From Halobacteriales archaeon QH_7_66_36 (GTDB lineage Archaea > Halobacteriota > Halobacteria > Halobacteriales > Haloarculaceae), in assembly GCA_003021175.1 (NCBI GenBank), contig PXQV01000013.1, positions 1 to 44,585 on the forward strand: a stretch of 44,585 nt of DNA, given 5' to 3'. The notes under the pieces are model-generated. The model ran no database searches and had not been told where the DNA came from. It worked only from the letters and a program-made list of their open reading frames with translations. Below, one piece after another: positions 1 to 8,460 of the stretch. The stretch's first letter is position 1. Every line of letters begins with the position of its first letter. The translations under genes and the position numbers were made by a program.

Positions 1-776
<776 letters not shown>

Positions 777-965
777 GTCCTCGGCACATGGCCGAGGGGT
801 TAGGCGGGAACACATCTCGAAGAGATGTGCATATCGCTATCGTGTTGGGATCGCTCGGTGACACCGTACCGGGTGTCACCGAACCATCAGGGCTGACATC
901 AGATTCGATCGTGTACGGCGGACCGCAGGGGTCGAATCCTCATTTCCTTCGGACCTAAACGTACC
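777..965 (-). other. 16S precursor leader with processing hairpins
   Basis: The region between the proximal rRNA promoter and the mature 16S 5' end contains three perfect hairpins: 779-797 (CCTCGGC/GCCGAGG), 811-829 (CACATCTC/GAGATGTG) and 856-881 (CGGTGACACC/GGTGTCACCG). In archaea the 16S flanks pair into a processing stem cut at a bulge-helix-bulge. The 3' partner lies outside the window, so only the local hairpins are visible. No protein is expected here. Confidence 0.75.
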
Positions 966-969
966 GCCC

Positions 970-992
970 GATGAGTCATAAACCCATCGGAC
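970..992 (-). promoter_or_regulatory. Proximal rRNA promoter
   Basis: On the minus strand TTTATGA (976-982) is a strong archaeal TATA box about 200 nt upstream of the mature 16S. It sits in a GATGGG/CTCATC context that gives a short imperfect dyad. It reads toward the rRNA gene. Promoter assignment is inferred from sequence and position. Confidence 0.7.
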
Positions 993-1054
993 CGCGCTCG
1001 GTCCGAGACGAGTCGGCCGTCGAAGGCCGAACTCGGTCACGCTGTGTGCGTTCC

Positions 1055-1092
1055 ATCCGAACGCCCTCGTACGCTTAAGGGCGTCGAATCGG
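1055..1092 (-). promoter_or_regulatory. Tandem rRNA promoter, middle copy
   Basis: The minus strand reads TTCGACGCCCTTAAGCGTAC followed by GAGGGCGTTCGGATGG, the typical haloarchaeal rRNA promoter block with TATA-like CTTAAG at about 1075-1081. A second, very similar block lies about 80 nt further upstream (1139-1172). The repetition of the whole block, not just the TATA box, supports it being a promoter. Confidence 0.8.
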
Positions 1093-1135
1093 CAGTCACG
1101 TTACCCGGCAGAACCGGGCAGCGTGCGTGTTCAAG

Positions 1136-1173
1136 TCCGAACGCCCGTTCGCGTATAAGGGCGTCGGATTCGC
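1136..1173 (-). promoter_or_regulatory. Tandem rRNA promoter, distal copy
   Basis: The minus strand reads TCCGACGCCCTTATACGCGA followed by ACGGGCGTTCGGACTTG, with the TATA box CCCTTATACGCG at 1150-1161. It matches the block at 1055-1092 across the CGACGCCCTTA and GGGCGTTCGGA arms, so the two are duplicated rRNA promoters. Confidence 0.8.
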
Positions 1174-1274
1174 GGTGTGCTTCGCGACCCGACGGAGTCG
1201 AGTCGCGGGGCGGCGCGTGCGCGCCCAGCGAGCGGGCGACCCGGCGTGGGCCACCTCACCTCGTCACATCACGT

Positions 1275-1312
1275 CTGAGACGGGTGATACACTTAACCCC
1301 GTCGTCTCGTCG
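1275..1312 (-). promoter_or_regulatory. Possible most distal rRNA promoter
   Basis: The minus strand contains GGGGTTAAGTGTATCACCCG (about 1281-1300), a good TATA element reading toward the rRNA. It lacks the full CGACGCCC/GGGCGTTCGG arms of the two clear copies. The remainder of 1313-1504 shows no gene that I can support. Confidence 0.45.
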
Positions 1313-1504
1313 GTGCCACGTCATGCGGTTTCATGCCGCTCTCGTGTGTACAATCGGGGAGAATACGGAGTGTCGCGCGGCCGGAGGCCGGGCCGTCGTC
1401 CCACGCTCGCACGTACGGTCGGGCCGGATGAGTGCCGCGCACGCGAGGCTACGGCTGGCGGCGCTATATGGCGTGTGGTCGCCGGTGAAAATGGATAGCC
1501 GGGA

Positions 1505-1810
1505 TCAGATCTCTTCGAGGTGCTCGATGCCCTTCTTCGAGACGTTCGCTTCCGTTATCTCGTTGGGCATCCAGTCGGGCTTGTCGTCGGGAGCGTTCTC
1601 CTCCCACGCCCAGCCGTCGTAGATGTGGACTTTCTTCGTCCCTTTCTCTCGGAGCCGCAGCTCCGTCTTGTCGGCGGCACTCTCGGAGCCAGCCGGGTCG
1701 AGCCGTCGGGCCGCCTTCAGCGCCGCCTGCCGTGGCGTCCGCCCGGAGAAGACGCTCGATTCGTCGCCGGTCCCGTCACGTAACGCGAAGTTCCGTTTGT
1801 CGTCGGCCAT
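1505..1810 (-). CDS. MC1-family non-histone chromosomal protein
   Basis: This 101-residue protein matches archaeal MC1, a monomeric DNA-bending chromatin protein. Visible family signatures are NFALRDGTGDES near the N terminus, PRQAALKAARRL, LRLREKGTKKVHIYDGW and PDWMPNEI near the C terminus. Length and motif order fit the family. The ATG at 1808-1810 is preceded by GGAGGCGAC at Shine-Dalgarno distance, and a TATA box lies further up, so the start is secure. It stands alone between the rRNA promoters and an AbrB-like gene. Expected role: compaction and bending of chromosomal DNA in the cytoplasm. Confidence 0.95.
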   Translation of the reverse strand: MADDKRNFALRDGTGDESSVFSGRTPRQAALKAARRLDPAGSESAADKTELRLREKGTKKVHIYDGWAWEENAPDDKPDWMPNEITEANVSKKGIEHLEEI

Positions 1811-1840
1811 TGTATGTCGCCTCCGTGTGCCACGTGAACA

Positions 1841-1854
1841 GGATTTAACTTAAA
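1841..1854 (-). promoter_or_regulatory. Promoter of the MC1 gene
   Basis: TTTAAGTTAAATCC on the minus strand is an AT-rich TATA element about 38 nt upstream of the MC1 start. It leaves a short leader that contains GGAGG. Confidence 0.65.
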
Positions 1855-1977
1855 CGTATCCCCCAAACCGACCGACAGCGCCCGATCATTTATAAGCGAC
1901 GGGCAAGATCACCGCGAACGGACCCCGAGAGCGCCGCGACGCCGGGCGTGCATTCGTCCGGGCGCGGGCGCGCCACG

Positions 1978-1990
1978 GTACACTTATGTA
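1978..1990 (+). promoter_or_regulatory. TATA box of the AbrB-like gene
   Basis: The sequence acacttatgta lies about 38 nt upstream of the ATG at 2023 and predicts a short leader. This favours the start at 2023 over an in-frame ATG at 1948, which lies upstream of this promoter. Confidence 0.55.
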
Positions 1991-2022
1991 GTCAGTGCGG
2001 CCAAAAGGTTGCAAACAGCCAG

Positions 2023-2220
2023 ATGGTTCGCAAGAAGACGCTCAGCCCCAGTGGCGCGAAGGACGAGAACGGCGAGTACCACAACGTCCACGTCAATCTT
2101 CACGAGGACGAACTCGACGTCGCCGGCCTCGACATCGGCGACGAGGTGTTCATCAGGGTGCGCGACGGCAAGATCATCATCCAGAAGGCGGACCCCGACG
2201 AGGTCGAACACGAGTTTTGA
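2023..2220 (+). CDS. AbrB/SpoVT-like small DNA-binding protein
   Basis: This 65-residue acidic protein begins MVRKKTLSPSGAKDENGEYH. It contains the swapped-hairpin pattern of AbrB-type domains: a DELDVAGLDIGDEVFIRV segment followed by DGKIIIQKAD. The family is usually a dimeric DNA-binding regulator or antitoxin-like protein; the target here is unknown. The longer in-frame start at 1948 would add 25 residues with a CSQCG motif but would lie upstream of the apparent TATA box, so I prefer 2023. It is followed 29 nt later by pyrD in the same direction and may be co-transcribed. Confidence 0.75.
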   Translation: MVRKKTLSPSGAKDENGEYHNVHVNLHEDELDVAGLDIGDEVFIRVRDGKIIIQKADPDEVEHEF

Positions 2221-2249
2221 GCCCCTCCGTCTCGTTTCCGGCCTCCGGC

Positions 2250-3308
2250 TTGGCCCGACTGTACGACGCGCTCAAGCCGGCACTGTTTACGCTTCCACCC
2301 GAGACCGCCCACGGCCTCGGCCACGCCGCGCTCCGGGTAGCACAGGACACACCGGTCGCTGAGGTGATGACCGACCGACTCACCGTGGACGACCCTCGAC
2401 TCGAAACGACGGCGTTCGGCCAGTCGTTCCCGAATCCGGTCGGCGTCGCCGCGGGCTTCGACAAGAACGCCGAGATACCTGCCGCGCTCGCGGCGCTCGG
2501 CTTCGGCCACGTCGAGGTCGGCGGCGTCACCGCCGAGCGGCAAGCCGGTAACCCACGCCCGCGGATGTTTCGTCTCCGCGAGGACGACGCGCTCGTCAAC
2601 CGCATGGGGTTCAACAACGGCGGCGCGGACGCCGTCGGCCCGCGTCTCGCCGACGCCGACGTGTCCGTCCCCGTCGGCGTCAACATCGGCAAGTCCAAAT
2701 CGACGCCGCTGGACGAGGCCGAGGACGATTACCTGTACACCTTCGAGCGCACGCGCGCGGGCGGCGACTACTTCGTCGTCAACGTCTCCTCGCCCAACAC
2801 ACCGGGGCTCCGCGAACTCCAAGACCGCGAGCCGCTCGAACGCATCCTCACCACGCTACAGGACGCCGGGGCCGCCCCGCTCCTGTTGAAGCTCTCTCCC
2901 GACCTCGGGGAACCGGCCGTCGAGGCGGCCGTCGATGTCGTGAACGACCTCGGTCTTGACGGTATCATCGCCACGAACACGAGCGTCCGTCGCCCGGACT
3001 CACTCGACTCTCCTCACCGCGTCGAAGGCGGCGGCCTCTCCGGCGCGCCTATCGAGTCAGAGGCAACCCAGATGGTCCGGTTCGTCGCCGAGCGGACGGA
3101 CGTACCCATCGTCGGTGTCGGCGGTGTGTCGGACGCCGCGGGCGCGTACGCGAAGATCCGTACCGGCGCGAGCGTCGTCCAGCTGTACACCGCGCTCGTC
3201 TACGAGGGCCCCACCGTCGCCCGTGATATCAACGAGGGGCTGTTGGACCTGCTCGAACGCGACGGCTTCGAGAGCGTCGAGGAGGCCGTCGGCGTGGACG
3301 TGGCGTGA
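2250..3308 (+). CDS. pyrD: Dihydroorotate dehydrogenase (class 2 type)
   Basis: The product oxidises dihydroorotate to orotate in pyrimidine synthesis. FMN and substrate motifs run in family order: NPVGVAAGFDKNAE, GFGHVEVGGVT, NRMGFNNGG, VNIGKSK, YFVVNVSSPNTPGLRELQ (with the serine base of class 2 enzymes), LLLKLSPDL, GIIATNTS, GGGLSGAPI and PIVGVGGV. I chose the TTG at 2250, which gives ARLYDALKPALF, the usual family N terminus; the frame is open further upstream only because it overlaps the AbrB gene. Length is 352 residues, normal for class 2. Membrane or quinone association is inferred from the class. Confidence 0.93.
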   Translation: MARLYDALKPALFTLPPETAHGLGHAALRVAQDTPVAEVMTDRLTVDDPRLETTAFGQSFPNPVGVAAGFDKNAEIPAALAALGFGHVEVGGVTAERQAGNPRPRMFRLREDDALVNRMGFNNGGADAVGPRLADADVSVPVGVNIGKSKSTPLDEAEDDYLYTFERTRAGGDYFVVNVSSPNTPGLRELQDREPLERILTTLQDAGAAPLLLKLSPDLGEPAVEAAVDVVNDLGLDGIIATNTSVRRPDSLDSPHRVEGGGLSGAPIESEATQMVRFVAERTDVPIVGVGGVSDAAGAYAKIRTGASVVQLYTALVYEGPTVARDINEGLLDLLERDGFESVEEAVGVDVA

Positions 3309-3334
3309 CGACGAGGACGCGGACGCAACGCGTG

Positions 3335-5050
3335 TTACGCCAGCGCCGCGAGGTCGAACTCGAAGGCCGCGACGGGGAGTTCGAGGTCGTGTTCGACGAG
3401 CACCGCCGGATGTAGCTCACCGATGATCCCCGCCGGTTCGCCGTCGAGTCGAATCTCGGCTGCGCGGCCGTCGATGAACGACGGGTGCTCGGTCGGCGGT
3501 GTCGAGAGGTCGGCACCGAACGCGCTCGCGAGCCGCTGGAGACGGGCCTTCGCGTCTTCGTAGGAGGCGTCGGTCCGGGCGAGCGCGGCCGCGACGGTCC
3601 GCCGCTCTGCCACGCCCGAAGCCGCGTCCGGGTCGCGCTCGGCCGCGAAGCCGACCTCCGCGATGTCCTGCGGATAACGGCGGTGCGTGTTGTTCTCCAA
3701 GACCATCGTGAGCGACGGGAGCGCCCACGTTCGCAGCATGGTGTACGCCTCGCTGTACGGCCCCTCGACGGCGACGGACGCACCGCCCCCGAGAACGTCC
3801 GTGTCCTGTGTCACGCACATCCGCTCGTAGTTCTCTTCCTCCGAGATCATGTGGAAGTTCAGCAGGTCCTCGAAGCCGAGGCCGACGAGCGCGTTCCGCA
3901 CCGACCGTTCCAGTTTCGAGCGGTCGTGGCGACTGCCGACCGTCGACACGTCCGGGTAGCGCGGCTCTAACTCGTTGAAGCCGTACGCACGACCCACGTC
4001 GTCCACGAGGTCCATCGGGTGGAGCACGTCCACGCGGTACGGCGGGATGGTCACCTCGTAGGCCGTCTCACCGTCGCGGTCCGTCTCGCTCGCGTCTAGC
4101 CCCGACCGCTCGAACAGGTCGACGACATCCTCGCCGGACACGTCGATGCCGAGCGTCGTCTCGATGCGGTCGTGGGTGACGGTCTTCGTCCGCGTGTCCA
4201 GCGCAGGCCGGACGAGTTCGCGGTCCGGATAGTCGACGGTCACCTCCTCGATGCGTCCCCCGCGCGCGTCCAGCGCGTAGCAGACGATGGTGAGCATCTT
4301 GTCGACCGTCCACTGGTCGGTGCCCGTCATCTCGATCAGCAGGTCGCGAGAGCCCTCGTCCACCTCGGTTCGCTTCCCGTTGATCACCGGCGGGAACGAG
4401 AACAGCCCGATCTCGTCGTAGATGGCCGGGTACGAGTCGTAGTCGGCGACGAGGTCGGCGTACGTGTCGCCGGTGGGGTGGTCAGTCAGCACCTCGGCGG
4501 GCGTCATGTCGGCGTCCGCGTCGAGGGGAACGAACCGGTCGCCGTCCGGGTCGATACCGGTGTAGGAGATGACTTTCGAGCCGTCTTTTTCTTCGTCGGC
4601 CGACCGCCCCTTCAGCATCGCCAGATCGTGGACGCCGATGGCACCTTTCGCCCGCTTGCGCCCCATCGTGGCGTGGAGCTTCTCCTGCAGTTGGATCAGC
4701 GATTCGAGTTTCCCCTCGGTCATGTCGACGCCGCGGACGACGGCGGCGGTGACGTACGGGCGCTCGTCGGGCACGTCTCGCACCTCGACGGTCCACTCGG
4801 CGTCGTTCGTCGACGGGACGTAGACGCCACGGGCGTCGCCGTACTGGTAGCGCAGCGACCGCGCGATCCCCTCGACGGAGAGCCGGTCGAGTCGGTCGGG
4901 GGCGAACTCGAACTGGAACGCCCCGTCGTCCGTCTCGCCCTCGAACTCCAAGCCGAGCGCGAACAGGTCCTCGCGCAGTTCTGCGTCGCTCTTCGCCTCG
5001 TAGCCCGCGAGTTCGCGCAGTTCGTCGGGATCGACATCGACGACCGGCAT
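3335..5050 (-). CDS. pheT: Phenylalanyl-tRNA synthetase beta subunit
   Basis: This 571-residue protein has the archaeal/eukaryotic-type PheT layout: an N-terminal B1-like region (MPVVDVDPDELRELAGYE), the B3/B4 tRNA-editing region with RLSVEGIARSLRYQYG, the B5 DNA-binding-like fold (around VDYPDRELVRPALDTRTKTV), and a C-terminal catalytic-like module (GLGFEDLLNFHMISEEENYER, here split over residues of the core). It pairs with PheS to charge tRNA-Phe and to edit mischarged Tyr-tRNA. The ATG overlaps the pheS stop (TGATG), so translation is probably coupled. It is convergent with pyrD. Confidence 0.96.
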   Translation of the reverse strand: MPVVDVDPDELRELAGYEAKSDAELREDLFALGLEFEGETDDGAFQFEFAPDRLDRLSVEGIARSLRYQYGDARGVYVPSTNDAEWTVEVRDVPDERPYVTAAVVRGVDMTEGKLESLIQLQEKLHATMGRKRAKGAIGVHDLAMLKGRSADEEKDGSKVISYTGIDPDGDRFVPLDADADMTPAEVLTDHPTGDTYADLVADYDSYPAIYDEIGLFSFPPVINGKRTEVDEGSRDLLIEMTGTDQWTVDKMLTIVCYALDARGGRIEEVTVDYPDRELVRPALDTRTKTVTHDRIETTLGIDVSGEDVVDLFERSGLDASETDRDGETAYEVTIPPYRVDVLHPMDLVDDVGRAYGFNELEPRYPDVSTVGSRHDRSKLERSVRNALVGLGFEDLLNFHMISEEENYERMCVTQDTDVLGGGASVAVEGPYSEAYTMLRTWALPSLTMVLENNTHRRYPQDIAEVGFAAERDPDAASGVAERRTVAAALARTDASYEDAKARLQRLASAFGADLSTPPTEHPSFIDGRAAEIRLDGEPAGIIGELHPAVLVEHDLELPVAAFEFDLAALA

Positions 5051-6555
5051 CAGGCGAGCACCTCCACGTTCCGCAACAGGTCGAGATCACACAGGGTGCC
5101 GTGTACGTCGCGGATGTCCTCGAACCCGTACATCAGCATGAGCAGGCGTTCGAGCGCGAGTCCCCACGCCATCACGTCACACCCGACGCCGAGCGGGCGG
5201 AGCACCTCCTCGCGGAAGATGCCGCTGTTGCCGATCTCGACTATCTCTCCCGTCTCCGGGTGCGTGCCGAACAGCTCGAAGCTCGGCTCCGTGTACGGGT
5301 TGTAGTGGGGCTTGAACTCGATGTCGGTGATGCCAAACTGGCTGTAGAACTCCTCGAAGGTGCCCATCAGGTCGCGCACGGACAGGTCCTCCGCCATCAC
5401 CCACCCCTCGATTTGGAAGAACTCCAGCAGGTGGGTCGGGTCGAGCGTGTCGTTGCGGTACACCTTCTCGACGGAGAACCACCGCTGGGGTGGCTCCAGT
5501 TCCCCGACGGCCTCCCCGGAGAGATACCGCATCGACAGCGAGGTGGTGTGACCGCGCAGGGCCACCTCGCGGGCGAACTCCTCGCTCCACGGGGAGTGAT
5601 ACCCCTCGCCGTTCTCGCCGACGCCGTTCCGGTGGGCGTCCTCGACCCGGTCGACCAGTTCGGTGGGCAGGTCGTCCATCGGCTCGGTGTCGAGCGTGAA
5701 CCGGTCCCAGTGGGTCCGCGCCGGGTGGTCCTGTGGCATGAACAGCGCGTCGTTGATCCAGAAGTCGGCGTCTGCGTGCGGTCCCTCCATCTCCGAGAAG
5801 CCCATCCCGACGAGGGTGTCCTTCACCGACTCCGCGGTCTGTCGGAGGATGTGCGTCCGCCCGCCGGAGGCGGGGTCGGCGTCGGCCTCGACGTTGTACT
5901 CGGCGAATTCCACGTCCTTCCACTCGCCGGAGGTGAGCAGGTCGGGGGTGAGTTGCCCGACCGTCTCGGCCGGCTCGACGCCCTCCATCAGCGCGGTGAC
6001 GCCGTCGTCGGTCAGCGTGACCGCCCGCTCGACGCGTTCGGACCGGTCGACGAGCCCGCGCTCAGCGAGTCGGTCGACGACCGCGTCGTCGCTCACCTCC
6101 TCGCCGTCGGCGATTGCCGCCAGCGCTGCGGCGTGCGCGTCGGATTCGGGGTCGACATCCGGATCGGCGGACAGCGCGCCGTCCTCGATGTCGCCGAGTC
6201 CCTTCTGCGCGAAGTTCGTCAGCGCGATGTCGACCGTCGGTCCCTCCAAGTCGGCGTCGCCGATGACACGGCCCATGTTCACGGGGTCGTCGGTCGCGCC
6301 GGCCGCGACTGCGGCGCAATAGAGTCGAACTTCCGGCAGGCCCGCCTCACGGTAGCGGCTCCCCTCGTCGGTGAGCGCGAGTCGTTCCTCCGTGCGCTCT
6401 TCGACGGCGACGAGACCACGCTCTTCGAGGTCGAACGCGGCCCCGGCGAGCGCCTCCGGATTCTCGCCGGTGTCGTCCGCTAGCTGTGCGACTGTCTTCG
6501 AGTCGGTCGCGCTCGCGGCCTCCAAGAGCGCGACCTGCGTGTCGGGTAGCTTCAT
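5050..6555 (-). CDS. pheS: Phenylalanyl-tRNA synthetase alpha subunit
   Basis: This 501-residue protein has an N-terminal winged-helix/DNA-binding-like region (LPDTQVALLEAASATDSKTV, then repeated HTH-like segments). A class II catalytic core follows from about residue 240: GFSEMEGPHADADFWINDAL, then HPART, LRGHTTSLSMRYL, EPPQRWFSVEKVYRNDTLDPTH, FFQIEGWV, and motif 3 GCDVMAWGLALERLLMLMYG. It forms the heterotetramer with PheT. The ATG at 6553-6555 lies about 98 nt after the stop of a short Phe-rich upstream ORF (6654-6734), which is described separately as a candidate attenuator. Confidence 0.97.
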   Translation of the reverse strand: MKLPDTQVALLEAASATDSKTVAQLADDTGENPEALAGAAFDLEERGLVAVEERTEERLALTDEGSRYREAGLPEVRLYCAAVAAGATDDPVNMGRVIGDADLEGPTVDIALTNFAQKGLGDIEDGALSADPDVDPESDAHAAALAAIADGEEVSDDAVVDRLAERGLVDRSERVERAVTLTDDGVTALMEGVEPAETVGQLTPDLLTSGEWKDVEFAEYNVEADADPASGGRTHILRQTAESVKDTLVGMGFSEMEGPHADADFWINDALFMPQDHPARTHWDRFTLDTEPMDDLPTELVDRVEDAHRNGVGENGEGYHSPWSEEFAREVALRGHTTSLSMRYLSGEAVGELEPPQRWFSVEKVYRNDTLDPTHLLEFFQIEGWVMAEDLSVRDLMGTFEEFYSQFGITDIEFKPHYNPYTEPSFELFGTHPETGEIVEIGNSGIFREEVLRPLGVGCDVMAWGLALERLLMLMYGFEDIRDVHGTLCDLDLLRNVEVLA

Positions 6556-6653
6556 TTGTCCTTGCGTGTGCGTGTCGCTCAGTTAGCGGTTCCGACCGAG
6601 AACGGCGGTTTCGACGCGGCGCGTCGGCGTGACACCCCCCGTCTCCACCCCGC
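6556..6653 (-). promoter_or_regulatory. pheST leader, possible attenuator structures
   Basis: This untranslated stretch lies between the leader-peptide stop and the pheS ATG. It is rich in self-complementary GC blocks. At its upstream end the leader's Arg-Pro-stop codons lie in the hairpin CCGCC-CGTA-GGCGG. A further stem CGACGC/GCGTCG lies around 6613-6627. The arrangement of a cognate-codon run immediately before overlapping hairpins resembles bacterial amino-acid attenuators. No U-rich intrinsic terminator is obvious, so a different readout (translation coupling or archaeal termination) would be needed. Confidence 0.45.
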
Positions 6654-6734
6654 CTACGGGCGGAAGAAGAAGCCGAACCCCGTGCTGTCGGTCGGTGGGC
6701 GCGCTGCGCGTCCGGCACGGGATTCGGGTGCCAT
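6654..6734 (-). CDS. Candidate Phe-rich leader peptide of pheST
   Basis: A 26-codon ORF starts at ATG 6732-6734 and ends GFGFFFRP then TAG at 6654-6656. Four Phe codons (TTC GGC TTC TTC TTC) cluster directly before the stop. A TATA-like TTTTGTT (6757-6763) is centred about 26 nt upstream of this ATG, so a leaderless transcript would begin at or next to the leader ATG. It sits about 98 nt upstream of pheS on the same strand. Seen: the ORF, the codon cluster, the TATA spacing. Known: E. coli pheST is controlled by the Phe-rich pheM leader. Inferred: an equivalent control here. Confidence 0.6.
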   Translation of the reverse strand: MAPESRAGRAARPPTDSTGFGFFFRP

Positions 6735-6754
6735 GCGCGAGGATGTGGGTGAGC

Positions 6755-6766
6755 GGAACAAAAGGG
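6755..6766 (-). promoter_or_regulatory. TATA-like promoter of pheST leader
   Basis: CCCTTTTGTTCC on the minus strand is the only AT-rich promoter-like element I see between the repeat at 6790 and pheS. Its spacing to the ATG at 6734 fits a leaderless mRNA. Confidence 0.5.
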
Positions 6767-6789
6767 TTGTGCGTGTGTCGTGCCAGTAG

Positions 6790-6953
6790 TGTTCAGATAC
6801 GCGGGTCGTCGCTCGACCGAGTAACTGCGTGGGGTGGGACTGAAAGGGGCCGGGCGGTCGACGAAGCACGCCGACGTAAGGACCGCACCGCGAGCGAAGC
6901 GAGCGGGAGGACCGCAGCGAGGCGCGCGAGTCGAGCGACCGGGGGCTTTCTAC
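6790..6953 (+). repeat. Dispersed intergenic repeat, copy A
   Basis: The copy starts TGTTCAGATAC, then GGGTCGTCGCTCGAC, then GTGGGACTGAAAGGGGCCG, and ends CGACCGGGGGCTTTCTAC. The same ordered blocks occur at 24863-25186, and a partly matching inverted copy lies at 7058-7185. The interior contains CGACGAAGCACGCCGACGTAAGGACCGC. It lies in a 680-bp gene-free interval between pheS and the FAD oxidoreductase. Reading frames through it have biased, arginine-rich composition and are unlikely to be genes. Function unknown. Confidence 0.75.
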
Positions 6954-7057
6954 GCCCTGTTGCTGGCTCATCCAACTGAATTGCTGTTATTTGATCACTA
7001 CCGTCGTGGCGGTGCTGTTCAGTGAAGCCTTGGGGTTGCCGTGACAGGAGCGGCGAC

Positions 7058-7185
7058 GATTTTGGAAGCCCCTGCACGCTCGACTCGATGGGCTCGCTGC
7101 GGTCCTCGTCGGTCGCGTCGCTCCCGCCTGCGGTCCTTGCGTCGCCCGTCTTCGTCGAGCGCACAGCCCCTTCCAGTCCCACCCC
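7058..7185 (-). repeat. Dispersed intergenic repeat, copy C (inverted, diverged)
   Basis: The minus strand reads GGGTGGGACTGGAAGGGGCT, CTCGACGAAGACGGGCGACG, CAAGGACCGCA, GAGGACCGCAGCGAG and finally CAGGGGCTTCC. These blocks correspond in order to copy A, with substitutions. The TGTTCAGATAC end is not recognisable; the upstream flank instead has an AT-rich TTTTTAAGTG. The two copies face each other in one intergenic region. The 6954-7057 spacer between them shows no gene. Confidence 0.65.
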
Positions 7186-7239
7186 GACTGGTTCTTTAGC
7201 CAGTACTCACTTAAAAACACGACCGTGTAGCGACCGCGC

Positions 7240-8406
7240 TCAGGCCACGTGTCGCTCCGCGTGCGTCTCCTCGCGGTCGAACCGCTCGCGGTCGAGACCG
7301 GACACGTCCACGAGCGACGCCCGCCCGTCGAGACACAGTTCGGCGACGATCCGACCGGTCGCGGGCGCGTGCTGGAACCCGTGGCCCGAGAAGCCGGCAG
7401 CCGTGGCGACGCCGGGACGCGATATCTCGATGACGGGGTGGTCGTCCGGCGTGACGGCGTAACAGCCCGCCCAGCCGCGTCGGATTCGACTTTCGGGTCC
7501 GAAGTAGCCGGCCGTCTCGCCGGCCCGCTCCACGGCCGTCGCCGCCCAGTCGAAATCCACGTTCGTCTCGACCGCGTCGGGGTCGACCGCCGGGTCCGCC
7601 GCCGAGAAGTGACCGCCGACGAGCGCGTTGCCGTCTCGCTCCGGCCGGAAGTACGACCCCGAGTCGAGGTCGATTGTCAGCGGAACCGACTCCGGCACCG
7701 ACGTCGTCGGCTCGACGACCGCTATCTGTCGGCGCTTCGGCACGACCGGCAGCTCGACGCTCGCGAGTCGACCCACGCGGCGCGCCCACGCGCCCGCCGC
7801 GTTGACGACGAAATCCGCTGCCAGCGAGTCGTCTGCCGTCTCCACGCGAACGTCGGCCGCTCCCGTTCCCTCGTCGTCGCCGTCAATCCGGATATCCGTC
7901 ACGGGCGTGTGCGTCCGAATCTCCGCGCCGGCCTCGCGCGCAGCCCTCGCGTACCCCTGAAGAGCGAGGTGCGGGTCCGCGAACCCGTTGGTCGCGGCGT
8001 AGGAGGCGACTTCGTACCGCTCGGCGTCGAGTTCGGGACAGTGTTCGCGCGCCGCGCTCGGCGCGAGCAGTTCGCTCGCCGCGCCGGCGTCCCGTTGCAC
8101 GTCGACTGCCGCTTCGATGCCGGCCGCAGTGTCCGGATTGCGCGCGAGGAACAGATACCCCGGCTGGCGGTGGGCGATGTCGACGCCGAACCGCTCCTCG
8201 AAGGACTCCCACACGTCGAGCGACGCCAGCGATAGCTCCACGTTGACGCGCGTGGAGAACTGCGTGCGGATGCCGCCGGCGGATCGTTCCGTGTTGCCCG
8301 CCCCGAGCCTGCCGGCCTCGCAGACGACGACCGACGCGTCCCGCTCCGCGAGCGCGTGGGCGGCCGCCAGCCCGACGATGCCACCCCCACAGACGACGAC
8401 GCGCAT
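7240..8406 (-). CDS. FAD-dependent amino-acid/sarcosine-type oxidoreductase
   Basis: This 388-residue DAO-superfamily flavoprotein begins MRVVVCGGGIVGLAAAHALA, a clean Rossmann dinucleotide motif. It is followed by RSAGGIRTQFS (FAD-contact region) and RQPGYLFLARN. The C-terminal signature is GWAGCYAVTPDDHPVI with AAGFSGHGFQHAPATGRIVAEL. The family oxidatively deaminates or demethylates glycine, sarcosine, D-amino acids or related amines; the substrate cannot be read from sequence. The protein is cytoplasmic with no signal peptide. The ATG at 8406 directly precedes the nucleotide-binding strand, so the start is firm. It lies downstream of trpS on the same strand with a 54-nt gap. Confidence 0.88.
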   Translation of the reverse strand: MRVVVCGGGIVGLAAAHALAERDASVVVCEAGRLGAGNTERSAGGIRTQFSTRVNVELSLASLDVWESFEERFGVDIAHRQPGYLFLARNPDTAAGIEAAVDVQRDAGAASELLAPSAAREHCPELDAERYEVASYAATNGFADPHLALQGYARAAREAGAEIRTHTPVTDIRIDGDDEGTGAADVRVETADDSLAADFVVNAAGAWARRVGRLASVELPVVPKRRQIAVVEPTTSVPESVPLTIDLDSGSYFRPERDGNALVGGHFSAADPAVDPDAVETNVDFDWAATAVERAGETAGYFGPESRIRRGWAGCYAVTPDDHPVIEISRPGVATAAGFSGHGFQHAPATGRIVAELCLDGRASLVDVSGLDRERFDREETHAERHVA

Positions 8407-8460
8407 GCTCGGAAACGGAGCGTGCGCGGCAAAGAGGGTTGGGTAGGTGTCGCGGCGCGG

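Noticed and set aside
5101-6483. A 460-codon plus-strand open frame
   Set aside because: It is antisense to pheS with shadow composition. The same applies to 4172-5305 over pheT.
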